A model generated the notes under the pieces. The model was not told the DNA's origin, ran no database searches, and was given only the letters and a program-made list of their open reading frames with translations. From Candidatus Tepidiaquacellales bacterium OLB4/UTCHB1 (lineage in GTDB: Bacteria > Bacteroidota > Ignavibacteria > Tepidaquicellales > Tepidaquicellaceae): a DNA stretch of 64,000 bases. Each line of letters starts with the position of its first letter. Within the stretch, counting starts at the first letter, position 1. Location: NCBI GenBank assembly GCA_002050165.1, contig MWSW01000014.1:124001-188000 (forward strand), read 5' to 3'. The translations under genes and the position numbers were made by a program. Shown in pieces: positions 16,802-26,507 of this stretch.

Positions 16802-18871
16802 CTAAACTTTTTTTATTTCAAAACGAAAAATTGAACCTTTAGGTGAAGTGGAATGAAGCGATACTTCTGCGCCGATCAAATCGGAAAGTTTCTTTATAAT
16901 GGAAAGTCCCAGCCCGGTTGACTCTTCACCACCTGTTGGTTTATTGAATTTAACCGAATATTTCCGGAATAAATTTTCTTCCGACATTGACGGAAATCCC
17001 GGACCACGATCTTTAATATAAATCCCAACCGAACTGTTCGAGTCAATCACTGCAATTTCTATCTTCGTTTCCGGCGGTGAAAATTTCAAAGCATTGGATA
17101 TAATATTGCTCAATATTTGCCTGATAATGTTTTTATCATTAAAAATCCTGACAGCATTTTCAGAAGTTTTTATTTCGATTGCCTGCGTTTTTGAACTAAG
17201 AAGTCTTTCAAATGATTTAATTATCTCTTTCAGCAAAGTTAACAAATCAAATTCGACTTTTACAATATCAAGATTTCCTTCTTCAATCCTGTTTATATCA
17301 AGCAGTTTGTTAATTAATTGAAGCATGTTATCTGCGCTTTCATTGATGTCTTCTAAGATTTCAAGAAACTCCGTCGGATGCTCCGATTTCGGACAAATTG
17401 AAATCAAATAATTACAATTTCCAATTATTGCGCCAAGGGGATTTCTAAGGTCATGAGCGGCTATTCCCAAAAATTCATTTTTGTCCTCATTTAATATTTC
17501 GAGTTTTTTGTTCATTCGAACAAGCTCCTCATTTTTGACCGTGAGAATATCTGCCCTCTCTTTCGCCTTTCTGAACTCGAAATCAGCCTGCATTATGGCA
17601 GTTTTATTTTGATACTCTTCACTTTTCATCGTCTCGCGTAAATCCATAAGCTCATTCTTAAATTTAAGCGCCTGTTCGAAATCGCGAACGCCTTCGAAAA
17701 TCCCGCTGAGATTGTGACACGCGTTTGCAATGAGCCTTTTATCGTCAAGTTTGACAGCACAATCATAGGAAAGTTTGGCATACCTCAACGATTCTTTAAA
17801 ATTGGATTTATTTAATTCGGATAATCCGTCATAGATTTTTATCTCAGTAAAAACATTATTGATTGATTTGCATACTTCGAGCGCTTTATTAAAATTTTCT
17901 TTTGCCTTATCCGTGTACTTCAGGCGGGTTTCTATAATCGCAACGTCACTATATGCGTTTGCAATTTCATACTTCGAGTGAAATTGTTTTGCAGTCTCAA
18001 GTCCCTTAAGCGCGTATTCGTACGCTTTATTGTATTCGCCGGAATTAATATAAAAAACGGCAAAGTTAGAAAACGTTTGAGCCAGTCCGCTTTTATTGTT
18101 AATCTTTTGCTGTTCTGCAAGACTCTTCGAATAATATTCAAGCGTCTTCTCTGAATCTCCAATATCAGTATAATAAATTCCGAGGTTCAGATAGATAACT
18201 GACTTTGCAAAACTATCGTTGAAATCATCAGCAATTTTTAATGCTTCGTGGTAATACGAGAGGGCTTTTTCCATCAAACCGGAAGAGAGAAAAATTATAC
18301 CGGCGTTATTGTAAGGTTTATAATGCTCGAGACACCTGTCATATTTTTTTGAAGCGTCAATTGCCTTGAGAAAGTAAACGAGCGCATCGGAATAATTGCT
18401 TGACTGCCAGTAAAGTCTGCCGAGATTATTGTAAGCAATAAATTCCGTTCTTGAATTACTCGTTTTTTTAGCAATCTTCAGTGTTTCATTTAAAAGTTCA
18501 ATTGCTTTATCAAATTCAGATTTTTGGAAGTAGATTTCTGAAAGCCCTACATTCAACTCTGCAATTTCATCCAAATAGTTTTCCTTTTCAGGAATCGAGG
18601 CGAGAATATTTTGTATCTCATGAATATTGATTTTTACGTCTTGAACTCTCGTAATTCTATATGCTGCAAGTCGTTTACTTTGAACCTGTATATATAATTT
18701 ATTAAACTGTCCGTCAGAAAATTTTTTATCTTTAACAATTCCAGATATCTTTTCTGAAAGTTCATTCGCTTGTTCAAATAGTTTCAACGAATCATTTGCC
18801 AGTAGTTCTTCAGAAAGTTCAACCAGCTCCTGTGCTTTAATGGCAATTTCGGATACGTTCTTTTCACTCAT
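16802..18871 (-). CDS. Cytosolic TPR-repeat histidine kinase (first of two paralogues)
   Basis: A 689-residue kinase built like its downstream neighbour: TPR repeats (about residues 80-430, e.g. AYNNLGRLYWQSSNYSDALV and NAGIIFLSSGLMEKALSYYH), a coiled coil, HisKA with His473 in GIAAHDLRNPLGAIIG, and HATPase with NALKFSPPET, IKDRGPGFP and STGLGLSIIKKL. There are no membrane segments. It starts 9 bp after the transketolase N-half stop and ends 8 bp before its paralogue. Its TPR array is shorter by several repeats. Duplication within the operon is the simplest origin. Confidence 0.88.
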   Translation of the reverse strand: MSEKNVSEIAIKAQELVELSEELLANDSLKLFEQANELSEKISGIVKDKKFSDGQFNKLYIQVQSKRLAAYRITRVQDVKINIHEIQNILASIPEKENYLDEIAELNVGLSEIYFQKSEFDKAIELLNETLKIAKKTSNSRTEFIAYNNLGRLYWQSSNYSDALVYFLKAIDASKKYDRCLEHYKPYNNAGIIFLSSGLMEKALSYYHEALKIADDFNDSFAKSVIYLNLGIYYTDIGDSEKTLEYYSKSLAEQQKINNKSGLAQTFSNFAVFYINSGEYNKAYEYALKGLETAKQFHSKYEIANAYSDVAIIETRLKYTDKAKENFNKALEVCKSINNVFTEIKIYDGLSELNKSNFKESLRYAKLSYDCAVKLDDKRLIANACHNLSGIFEGVRDFEQALKFKNELMDLRETMKSEEYQNKTAIMQADFEFRKAKERADILTVKNEELVRMNKKLEILNEDKNEFLGIAAHDLRNPLGAIIGNCNYLISICPKSEHPTEFLEILEDINESADNMLQLINKLLDINRIEEGNLDIVKVEFDLLTLLKEIIKSFERLLSSKTQAIEIKTSENAVRIFNDKNIIRQILSNIISNALKFSPPETKIEIAVIDSNSSVGIYIKDRGPGFPSMSEENLFRKYSVKFNKPTGGEESTGLGLSIIKKLSDLIGAEVSLHSTSPKGSIFRFEIKKV

Positions 18872-18880
18872 GAATTGAAA

Positions 18881-19738
18881 TCACCTTGCAATTATAGTTT
18901 CTGATGTAAGTTCTGCACCTGCTTCACCCTTTAATTCCTTGTGCAACATCTCAATTTCCTCCGGTGTAAAATTAACAAACCATCTGTCAGCTCTGGCTTC
19001 AATGCTCGGGAGGCCTTTACCGCGAATAGTGTCAGCGACAATCAGAGCCGGTTTTCGGAGCCCGGATTTTAAGCTGGAAAAAGTTGAATGCATATCTTCA
19101 AAATCGTGTCCGTTACACGTTAATGCGAACCACCCGAAAGCCTTGAATTTATCTTCTATAGACTCCAACGGAATGAGATCCTCAGTCTGAACATTAGCCT
19201 GAAACTTGTTCCTATCAACAACAACAATAAGATTATCCAGTTCCTTTGCGGACGCAACGAGCGCCGCCTCCCAAATTGATCCTTCATTTAATTCGCCGTC
19301 ACCTAATACTACAAGCACCTTGTTGCTTTGTTCGCTTAGTTTACAATCCATCGCGATTCCGATTGCAACGCTAAGCAAATGCCCGAGAGAACCGGAATGA
19401 AACTCAACCCCGGGTATGTTTGTATTCGGATGCCAGTAAATATTGTCATTTGTTTTCAGATGATACTTTAACCGCTCAGCGGAAATTATTCCGATTTCCG
19501 CTAACGTACCGTACAACGCCGGAACATCATGGCCTTTTGACAGGAGAAAATAATCCCGTTTCGGATCTGCGAGATTGTCAGGTGTAACATTTAAAAATTT
19601 TTTATACAGATACACTATCAGATCTGCGCATGAAAGAGAAGCACCGATAAAACAACCACCTCCGGTTGACATATTGATAATGTGTTGCCTTACCTTAAAC
19701 GCGGTTGAAGTCAATATTTCAATGTCCTGCTTATTCAC
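18881..19738 (-). CDS. Transketolase N-terminal subunit
   Basis: A 285-residue half-transketolase with the thiamine-diphosphate (PP) domain. It shows YFLLSKGHDVPALYGTL, the ThDP/Mg motif VVLGDGELNEGSIWEAALVA (GDG...N-like), VVVDRNKFQA, and a late TIRGKGLPSIE. It starts at GTG (19738). The complementary C-half is at 13552-14457. Together they make a full ThDP enzyme transferring two-carbon ketol units. A 125-bp gap separates it from the upstream SpsF-like gene, so it may have its own promoter and head the downstream five-gene operon. Confidence 0.87.
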   Translation of the reverse strand: MNKQDIEILTSTAFKVRQHIINMSTGGGCFIGASLSCADLIVYLYKKFLNVTPDNLADPKRDYFLLSKGHDVPALYGTLAEIGIISAERLKYHLKTNDNIYWHPNTNIPGVEFHSGSLGHLLSVAIGIAMDCKLSEQSNKVLVVLGDGELNEGSIWEAALVASAKELDNLIVVVDRNKFQANVQTEDLIPLESIEDKFKAFGWFALTCNGHDFEDMHSTFSSLKSGLRKPALIVADTIRGKGLPSIEARADRWFVNFTPEEIEMLHKELKGEAGAELTSETIIAR

Positions 19739-19863
19739 TAAAGAAAATTTTATTCACTTTCTTATATTTATTTTTCAGAAATCTCAACTAAGTCAACATA
19801 AAATGTATAATCAAAAAACATGCTAAGCAAGTCAAAGATAATAGTTGTAATCTAATAATATTT

Positions 19864-20667
19864 TTATAAGAGTTTAGTTTGTGACGGAGATATTGTCTTA
19901 AGTTTATCGAGATTTTCTCTGTACCAATTGACACCCGCATACTTTCGGTTAATTTTCATTAAATTTGGATTTTTTTCAAGGATTGACAAAATATCTGAAA
20001 GCGTAAACTCCGGGTTTACATCAAACAGTTCGTCATAAACGGCTTTTATAAATAAATAGTCTTCCAAGTAATCAATTGTAAATCTATGCGACATTGAATA
20101 ATCAAGCCCGGTTTCCCAAACTACATTTCCGATTCTGAACCTATCAGGACGTTCCCAGATAAACGGAGTAGTGTGTTCCCGTTCAAATGATTCTGCAGCT
20201 TCAACCCATGCTGTTTCCAATATTTTCAACGGCATAATTTCAACATCATTGCCGTCCGGATATGACGGTGGATGCAGATTGCTGACAAAATCGAAATCGT
20301 CAATATTGTTCAGATAAAAATTTATTACCCGGTCAATAATCGCAGGATCAATCAGCGGACAATCAGAAGGGATTTTAACAATGTGTGTTGCTGAATATTT
20401 TACTGCAGCCTTGTAATGTCTGTCAAGCAGATCATTTTCATCACCCCTGAAACACGGGATATTAAATTCATTGCAGAGCTCTTCAATTTTATCATCTGAA
20501 ATTCTATTGGTGGTTGCGATTACAATTGAATCGCAGGTTTTTGCAGATGCAACCCGCTGGTACATTCTGATAAGCAGGGGCATTCCGGCTAACGGTAAAA
20601 ATACTTTATCGGGTAGTCGGGATGACCCCGTACGGGCTTGAATAATAGCTAAAATATTACGTTTCAC
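19864..20667 (-). CDS. SpsF/NeuA-type cytidylyltransferase-like sugar nucleotidyltransferase
   Basis: A 267-residue GT-A-fold nucleotidyltransferase. The N-terminal signature AIIQARTGSSRLPDKVFLPL is that of the SpsF/CMP-KDO synthetase-like family, followed by VIATTNRISDDKIEELC and IPSDCPLIDPAIID (metal-binding Asp). It would activate an acidic or amino sugar with a nucleotide, probably CTP, for surface glycan assembly. It starts at GTG 5 bp after the upstream gene. SpsF-like genes are commonly next to HemL-like aminotransferases in such loci, which fits the rest of this operon. The sugar is unknown. Confidence 0.82.
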   Translation of the reverse strand: MKRNILAIIQARTGSSRLPDKVFLPLAGMPLLIRMYQRVASAKTCDSIVIATTNRISDDKIEELCNEFNIPCFRGDENDLLDRHYKAAVKYSATHIVKIPSDCPLIDPAIIDRVINFYLNNIDDFDFVSNLHPPSYPDGNDVEIMPLKILETAWVEAAESFEREHTTPFIWERPDRFRIGNVVWETGLDYSMSHRFTIDYLEDYLFIKAVYDELFDVNPEFTLSDILSILEKNPNLMKINRKYAGVNWYRENLDKLKTISPSQTKLL

Positions 20668-20672
20668 TTTTA

Positions 20673-21689
20673 CTACCCTACGGTTGAGTAACTTACTTTT
20701 TTCTTAATGTGCGGGACATAATCACCTTGACCTATCACTTCACCGAAAAGTTTTTTGATTTCCTGCGCAATATTACCGGCCGAAGTTCCACCGTTCTGAA
20801 GCGGTGTCAATTTTTTAAGTTCATTGATGTCAAATTCTGAATACACTTCCTTACCGAGCACAATACCTACATAAACGAGGGTTGAAAACCTTGTAATCAG
20901 TAGATCGCAGTTGGCAACCATTTCGTACGCATTCCCGTCCTGAAAAATGAGCGAACCCGGTGCATATTTTTCAATTTCCCTTTTCGCCCGCCGGTATTTC
21001 TCATTTGGATGTAGTTTAAAAATTAATTTCTTATTGCCTGCAAGCTTTACAGCATTGAGGATAAATTTTTTCCGGTTTTCAAACTTATACGTTTCCCTAG
21101 AATCTGAAGATGCTACAAGTACATAGTTCCTATAAGGGAAATTGTTATCATAATACTTGATACAATCATCAAAATTCGGAATTCCGGTAACTTTAATCTT
21201 TCCGGGTTTAACACCTTTCCGGATGAAATGATCTCTGTAACCGTAAGAAGCCACACAAAAAATTTCATATTCATCCGACAATCCCGTCATTGAAGTTGAT
21301 GCAAAATATCTCGGGAGATTGAGCGCTTTTACTAACTTGTATGCAACATTCTCCGGATCGGTCATTCCTTCCTGAACAAGCACGATACGTTTGTCTTTAA
21401 TGTTTTTTTGCACAATCAGATCGCTGCAGGATACAACAAGGTCGTAATCATTATTCTCCCCTCTGTAATCGAACTTCAATTGATTTTCCCTGAGATATCT
21501 TTCTGTATTCTCCCTGAACTTTCCACCAAGAATTGAGAAATCAAGTAACCCGAGCTTTGCAACCAGATTTTCTTTTCCATCGGCATAATAAGGAGTGAAG
21601 TAAGCATCGTAATCGGGTAACTCAAGGGAAATTTTATGCAACATTGAAGTTTGGTTCAGAGAACCACAGATGTATAAAATTTTCTTCAT
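20673..21689 (-). CDS. Probable GT-B glycosyltransferase or capsule-type transferase
   Basis: A 338-residue soluble protein, starting at the ATG at 21689 (a TTG at 21698 is the alternative). The C-half reads FKLHPNEKYRRAKREIEKYA, then a hydrophobic strand and ANCDLLITRFSTLVYVGIVLGK, which resembles the nucleotide-sugar-binding half of GT-B proteins and UDP-GlcNAc 2-epimerase/CDP-glycerophosphotransferases. The family cannot be fixed by eye. It is the first gene of the sugar operon, 5 bp before the SpsF-like gene, and divergent from dnaG across a 251-bp intergenic region that must hold both promoters. Confidence 0.5.
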   Translation of the reverse strand: MKKILYICGSLNQTSMLHKISLELPDYDAYFTPYYADGKENLVAKLGLLDFSILGGKFRENTERYLRENQLKFDYRGENNDYDLVVSCSDLIVQKNIKDKRIVLVQEGMTDPENVAYKLVKALNLPRYFASTSMTGLSDEYEIFCVASYGYRDHFIRKGVKPGKIKVTGIPNFDDCIKYYDNNFPYRNYVLVASSDSRETYKFENRKKFILNAVKLAGNKKLIFKLHPNEKYRRAKREIEKYAPGSLIFQDGNAYEMVANCDLLITRFSTLVYVGIVLGKEVYSEFDINELKKLTPLQNGGTSAGNIAQEIKKLFGEVIGQGDYVPHIKKKVSYSTVG

Positions 21690-21940
21690 CTTAATCAAAT
21701 ATGTTTAATTTTGTTTCTAAATTAAATTGCTTAATAATATCCGAATCGGCACCTCATTCGGTTATAAGAATTGTTCTTTAGCAATATAAACACAGAACTA
21801 ATGTTTTTTACTTAGTGAGGTAATACCGGTTTCCTTAGAAAGGGAAAAAACTTAATAAAAATGATTGTTCAGATGGTTTTCACAGTCAGCACAGTAATTC
21901 AAACATCGTTTATGGTTTATAGAATTATTATTTTCAGTTG

Positions 21941-23776
21941 ATGAGGATAAGCGAGGAAAAAATAAACGAAATTGCTCAGGCAAATGATATCGTTGAGGTG
22001 ATTTCATCTTACACAAGAGTGAAGAACAGCGGTAAATCATATCTTGCGATTTGCCCGTTCCATCAGGATAAAAATCCATCCATGAGCATTTCGCAGGAAA
22101 AGCGGGTATATCACTGTTTCTCATGTGGAGCAAGCGGTAACCTGTTTAAGTTTGTTCAGAATATCGAAAAGATTACGTTCATGGACGCGGTTGAAAAACT
22201 TGCTCAAAGGGCGGGAATCGCGCTTGACCTTCAATCTTATTCTCCTGACCTGACAAATGAAATTACCCTCTTGCTTGAGATTAACAAAATCGCAGCAAGA
22301 TACTTTCATGATACATTGTTTGACCTGAGCGGAGCAGAAAAGGATTTTATCTTTTCCTATCTACGGAAACGAAATTTAAAAGATTACACGATAAAAAAAT
22401 TCGGTTTAGGTTACGCAAAAAAGGACTGGAATTCCCTTCATGATTACTTCAGAGAGAATACGGAATTTTCTGATGACAATCTGGAGAAAGCCGGCTTAAT
22501 CGTCAAGAGCACAAAGGATAATAAGTATTATGATAGGTTCAGGGGAAGGCTAATGTTCCCGATATTTAACGAAAGTGGTAAAGTAGTTGCATTCGGGGGC
22601 AGGAAACTGTTTGAAGATGACAATACAGCAAAATATATCAATTCACCTGAGAGCAAAATTTACAATAAAAGTAAAATTCTTTACGGTTTGAATTTTGCAA
22701 AGGATTCAATCAGGTCAGAAAAAAGGGTTCTGCTTGTTGAAGGTTATATGGATCTTATTGCACTCGTGCAGGCTAAATTCACAAACTGTGTTTCGTCCAG
22801 CGGAACGTCGCTTACAGATGATCAGGTAAAAATCCTGTCGCGTTATACATCAAATGTTTCAATTTTATTTGATGGCGATTTTGCAGGTATAAAAGCCGCC
22901 AAACGTGGGATAGAGAAAATACTGCAAGGCGGCGCGGAGCTTAGAATTACGGTGTTCCCTGAAAACGAAGACCCAGATTCTTACATAGCAAATAAAGGTA
23001 TCAATGAGTTCGGACAACTTATAAATTCCGGCAGCGATTTCATCGAGTTTATTTCAAATCTTTTGGCGAAAGAAAATAAACTAAAATCCGTTGCAGATAA
23101 AACAAATTTCATTAGGGAGATAATTTATTTTATCTCGTTCATTCCGGATAAAATCAAACGATCCTTCTACATAAAAAAATTAGCTTCGGAATACGGACTC
23201 TACGAATCGCTCCTGCAGGATGAACTGAATATAGCGTTGAAAAAAAATACTGCAGTAAAATCATCTACAGAAATCAGGAAGGAACAACCATTCAACAATC
23301 TAAAAAAAAACAAACAATCAGTAATTTCACGCATTGAAACTGAACTGATTGAGCACTTTATTCACGGCGATAACGAGGTTATAGAATATCTTGAAAATAA
23401 CCTTGAGACTTCATTCATTCGGTCAGAACACGCATTGAAAATTATCCAATTGTTCCTCGATGAATATTTAAATGATGGGAAAATTGACGTTGCGAAAATA
23501 ATGAATTCAATCAAGGATGAGAAATTAATTGAGATTATTGCAGCAGCTTCAACGGAAAAATATAAAGTCAATGATGCCGGTATAAAGGATAGAAATGCTA
23601 TTCTCAACAGTGTGGCTTCAATAAAAATGAACTATTTGGAGTCGGTAAAGGGGTTGATTAAAACACTTCGTATTGAAAAACTTGAACGCGAATACAAAGA
23701 GAAAGCAAAAGATAGTTCTAAGCTCGATGAATGTGTTAAGCTAAAAAAAGAAATTTTCCAGCTTTCCAAAAATTGA
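21941..23776 (+). CDS. dnaG: DNA primase
   Basis: A 611-residue primase that makes RNA primers for replication. The N-terminal CHC2 zinc-binding domain begins at Cys38 (CPFHQDKNPSMS ... YHCFSCGASGN). The TOPRIM catalytic core follows with LLVEGYMDLIAL and VSILFDGDFAGIKAA. The C-terminal DnaB-interacting part is poorly conserved, as usual. The ATG at 21941 is preferred to an in-frame TTG just before it. The next gene starts within its stop codon (TTGA), so a small secreted protein is translationally coupled to it. Confidence 0.95.
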   Translation: MRISEEKINEIAQANDIVEVISSYTRVKNSGKSYLAICPFHQDKNPSMSISQEKRVYHCFSCGASGNLFKFVQNIEKITFMDAVEKLAQRAGIALDLQSYSPDLTNEITLLLEINKIAARYFHDTLFDLSGAEKDFIFSYLRKRNLKDYTIKKFGLGYAKKDWNSLHDYFRENTEFSDDNLEKAGLIVKSTKDNKYYDRFRGRLMFPIFNESGKVVAFGGRKLFEDDNTAKYINSPESKIYNKSKILYGLNFAKDSIRSEKRVLLVEGYMDLIALVQAKFTNCVSSSGTSLTDDQVKILSRYTSNVSILFDGDFAGIKAAKRGIEKILQGGAELRITVFPENEDPDSYIANKGINEFGQLINSGSDFIEFISNLLAKENKLKSVADKTNFIREIIYFISFIPDKIKRSFYIKKLASEYGLYESLLQDELNIALKKNTAVKSSTEIRKEQPFNNLKKNKQSVISRIETELIEHFIHGDNEVIEYLENNLETSFIRSEHALKIIQLFLDEYLNDGKIDVAKIMNSIKDEKLIEIIAAASTEKYKVNDAGIKDRNAILNSVASIKMNYLESVKGLIKTLRIEKLEREYKEKAKDSSKLDECVKLKKEIFQLSKN

Positions 23777-24642
23777 AATATTTTTTTCTCATATTATTTT
23801 TTCCATTAACACTGTCAGCAAACTTTGATCCCATAATTATTACTGAAGGGGACTCAGCACTTGCAGGTTCAAATTATATTAAACTTGTTTCGATAGAATA
23901 TTCGGTATCAACAATGTTCGCGCGGGTTACGGTAAACGGAAATGAGAGTGTTTACCTTTCTGGTGATAAGTTACATTCCATCGACAGCGGGATTTATTAC
24001 ATCAACGAAATCATTAAAACAGGTTACAGGCTTCCCGGGATTATCTCAATAGATACTTCGGTAGAATTATTACCTTCCGCTTTGCAGAGGGACTCAATCA
24101 CTCTTGTTCCTGACAGCACATTTAAAATCGGATTATCACATGTGTTTTTACATTCTACTTCAAATAAAATTCAGATTAAAACAAACACAGGCGGACTTGT
24201 AAGTACAATAAATGAAGTCTCGCCTGTTATACACAATGAAATCTGGTTTGGCAATACGGTTTATAAAATTAACAAAATAGCCGAAACAAACGACGGTATT
24301 CATTCAATTGGGATGATACTGCTAAGTGAAGCGCAAAGCGGTTACGAAATGATGACGGAAAATTCAGATCTATCAGAGATTGACCTTTCGCAAAAAGATG
24401 ATTTGATAATTTGCAAGATTAAATCCATAGCTTCAACAAATCAAGGTAACGGTGAATTCTCAATTTGCCTGATAAGATTACTTCGCGGATTTAGCGAGAA
24501 TATTTCCATGCCTGTCTGGGCTGTCGAAGAGAATGGCAATGTGGAATATATTCCGTATAAAATTTTGTTCATCTTCGATAACGTAGAATCTGCTGTCAGG
24601 TTCGCACTCGAGAATGATATTGCCAATATCGCACTTGAATAG
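23773..24642 (+). CDS. Secreted protein of unknown function
   Basis: A 289-residue protein starting at TTG (23773) that overlaps the primase stop. The leader (FFLILFFPLTLSA, cleavage after about residue 16) sends it to the periplasm or outer membrane. The remainder is beta-rich without recognisable motif; it contains no cysteine pairs, no T9SS tail and no membrane span. A domain of about 80 residues, IISIDTSVELLPSA to INEVSPVIHNE, has no match I know. Its placement behind dnaG is probably just operon packing. Confidence 0.6.
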   Translation: MKYFFLILFFPLTLSANFDPIIITEGDSALAGSNYIKLVSIEYSVSTMFARVTVNGNESVYLSGDKLHSIDSGIYYINEIIKTGYRLPGIISIDTSVELLPSALQRDSITLVPDSTFKIGLSHVFLHSTSNKIQIKTNTGGLVSTINEVSPVIHNEIWFGNTVYKINKIAETNDGIHSIGMILLSEAQSGYEMMTENSDLSEIDLSQKDDLIICKIKSIASTNQGNGEFSICLIRLLRGFSENISMPVWAVEENGNVEYIPYKILFIFDNVESAVRFALENDIANIALE

Positions 24643-24710
24643 TTGAATAATATTCTCATACATTTTCTGATATTAAAATTTTATATTCCTTAAACTATCC
24701 AATTTCAACC

Positions 24711-26495
24711 TTGTCCCAGGAAACAATATATCAGGGAATACCTGCGTCTCCCGGAATTTCTTATAGCCGGGTTTACAGGTATCAAAAGAGCGATATAATA
24801 ATAGACGACGGTGAACTTCACGAGCGGGAGATATCACTTGAACTTGAGGAATTCGATAAAGCAATTGAGCGGTCGCTTAAGGAGCTGAAGAAAATATTTG
24901 AAATTTCCAAAGAGAGAATCGGGAACGATGATTCAATGATATTTGACGCACAGATTGAAATTTTAAACGATCAGTACTTCATTAATAAAATCCGTGAACG
25001 GATACAGATAGAGAAACGAACTGCTGGATATATTTTTCACGATGAAATTCAGACTTTGGGGAAAATTTTTTTCAATTCTACCGATGAATATTTCAGACAA
25101 CGGTTCTCTGATATTGAAGATGTAAAAAATCGCGTCATCAGAAATATGAAGAGCGATAAACTGGTTTCAAAGGTCGAGGAGAACTCTATCATTGTTGCGC
25201 ACGAGCTTACACCGGCGGATACAATCCTTTTCAGCAGGCGAAAAGTTCAGGGATATGTTACAGACGTGGGCGGTACAACTTCGCACGCCGCCATAATCTC
25301 ACGTGCGCTTAGGGTGCCGGCTGTTACCGGAATTAAAAATTTTTCATTTCAGATTAAAACCGGTGAATTCATTATCCTCGACGGATTCGAAGGGTTGGTA
25401 ATTACTAATCCGACCGGCGAAACTCTTGAGCGCTACGAACAAAAACTCTCCGAAGTTAAAAATTATGAAAATACCCTTCTGAAATTTATTGACCTGCCGA
25501 GCGAAACTCTCGATGGTAAAACAGTATCTCTCACGGTAAATATTGAGTTTGACGAGGAAATAGATTTTGTAACAAAGTACGGACATTGCGACATTGGATT
25601 GTACAGAACCGAACACCTTTTCCTTGAAGCCGGTGATTTCCCATCCGAAAAATATCAATACGATGAATACTCACACATTGCAAATGTAGTTTATCCGAAA
25701 ACCGTTACTATCAGAACATACGATATTGGCGGCGATAAATTATTACCCGGTTCACAAAGGGAAGCGAACCCGTTTCTCGGCTGGCGCGGCATAAGGTTGT
25801 GTCTCGATAAGGAGATTGTTTTCCGGGAGCAACTCCGGGCAATCCTTATGGCGTCAACACTTAGAAACATTAGAATAATGTTTCCGATGATTTCTTCGCT
25901 GCTCGAGTTCCGGAGGGCAAAGGAAATACTTGATGAGGTTAAGCGTGAACTTGATGAGAATGAAATATCTTACGACACTGAAATTAAAGTAGGGATTATG
26001 GTTGAAGTCCCCTCGGTTTACTTTATTGCGTCTGAACTTGCGAAGGAAGTGGATTTTTTCAGTATTGGCACAAATGACCTTATTCAGTATCTGATTGCAG
26101 TTGACAGAGGAAATGAAAAAGTTGCAGACCTGTTTGACAGCTTCCACCCAGCCGTTATAAGGTTCATTAAAAAAATTATTGACATAGCCCACGAAAATAA
26201 AATACCCGTTAGCCTTTGCGGTGAAATGGCTTCCGATCCAAAAGCAACTGTATTATTAACTGGGTTAGGAATTGACGAGATGAGCGTTGTTCCTTATGAA
26301 TATCCGGAAATAAAAAGCTTAATCAGGAACACAAATTTTAATTCTGCGGAAAAACTTGCGGAAGAAATTTTAAACTGTAACAATGCCGTATCAATCCGCC
26401 AAAAACTTACCTATCAATACGAATCAACACGAATTGATAAAAGTAAAAACAACATCGGCCTAACAGGTGAATCTACTCAAATAAACATTTCCTGA
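24711..26495 (+). CDS. ptsI: Phosphoenolpyruvate-protein phosphotransferase (PTS enzyme I)
   Basis: A 594-residue enzyme I, which passes phosphate from PEP to HPr. The N-terminal part is YQGIPASPGISYSRVY; the phosphohistidine is His192 in VGGTTSHAAIISRALRVPA; the PEP-binding region has IGLYRTEHLFL, TYDIGGDKLLP and GIMVEVPSVYFIA; and the catalytic Cys is in SLCGEMASDP. It begins at TTG (24711). No HPr or sugar-specific EIIBC is visible in the window, but a PtsN-like EIIA lies at 60474, so the system may be regulatory. Confidence 0.95.
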   Translation: MSQETIYQGIPASPGISYSRVYRYQKSDIIIDDGELHEREISLELEEFDKAIERSLKELKKIFEISKERIGNDDSMIFDAQIEILNDQYFINKIRERIQIEKRTAGYIFHDEIQTLGKIFFNSTDEYFRQRFSDIEDVKNRVIRNMKSDKLVSKVEENSIIVAHELTPADTILFSRRKVQGYVTDVGGTTSHAAIISRALRVPAVTGIKNFSFQIKTGEFIILDGFEGLVITNPTGETLERYEQKLSEVKNYENTLLKFIDLPSETLDGKTVSLTVNIEFDEEIDFVTKYGHCDIGLYRTEHLFLEAGDFPSEKYQYDEYSHIANVVYPKTVTIRTYDIGGDKLLPGSQREANPFLGWRGIRLCLDKEIVFREQLRAILMASTLRNIRIMFPMISSLLEFRRAKEILDEVKRELDENEISYDTEIKVGIMVEVPSVYFIASELAKEVDFFSIGTNDLIQYLIAVDRGNEKVADLFDSFHPAVIRFIKKIIDIAHENKIPVSLCGEMASDPKATVLLTGLGIDEMSVVPYEYPEIKSLIRNTNFNSAEKLAEEILNCNNAVSIRQKLTYQYESTRIDKSKNNIGLTGESTQINIS

Positions 26496-26507
26496 CGTCT
26501 CTGAAAC

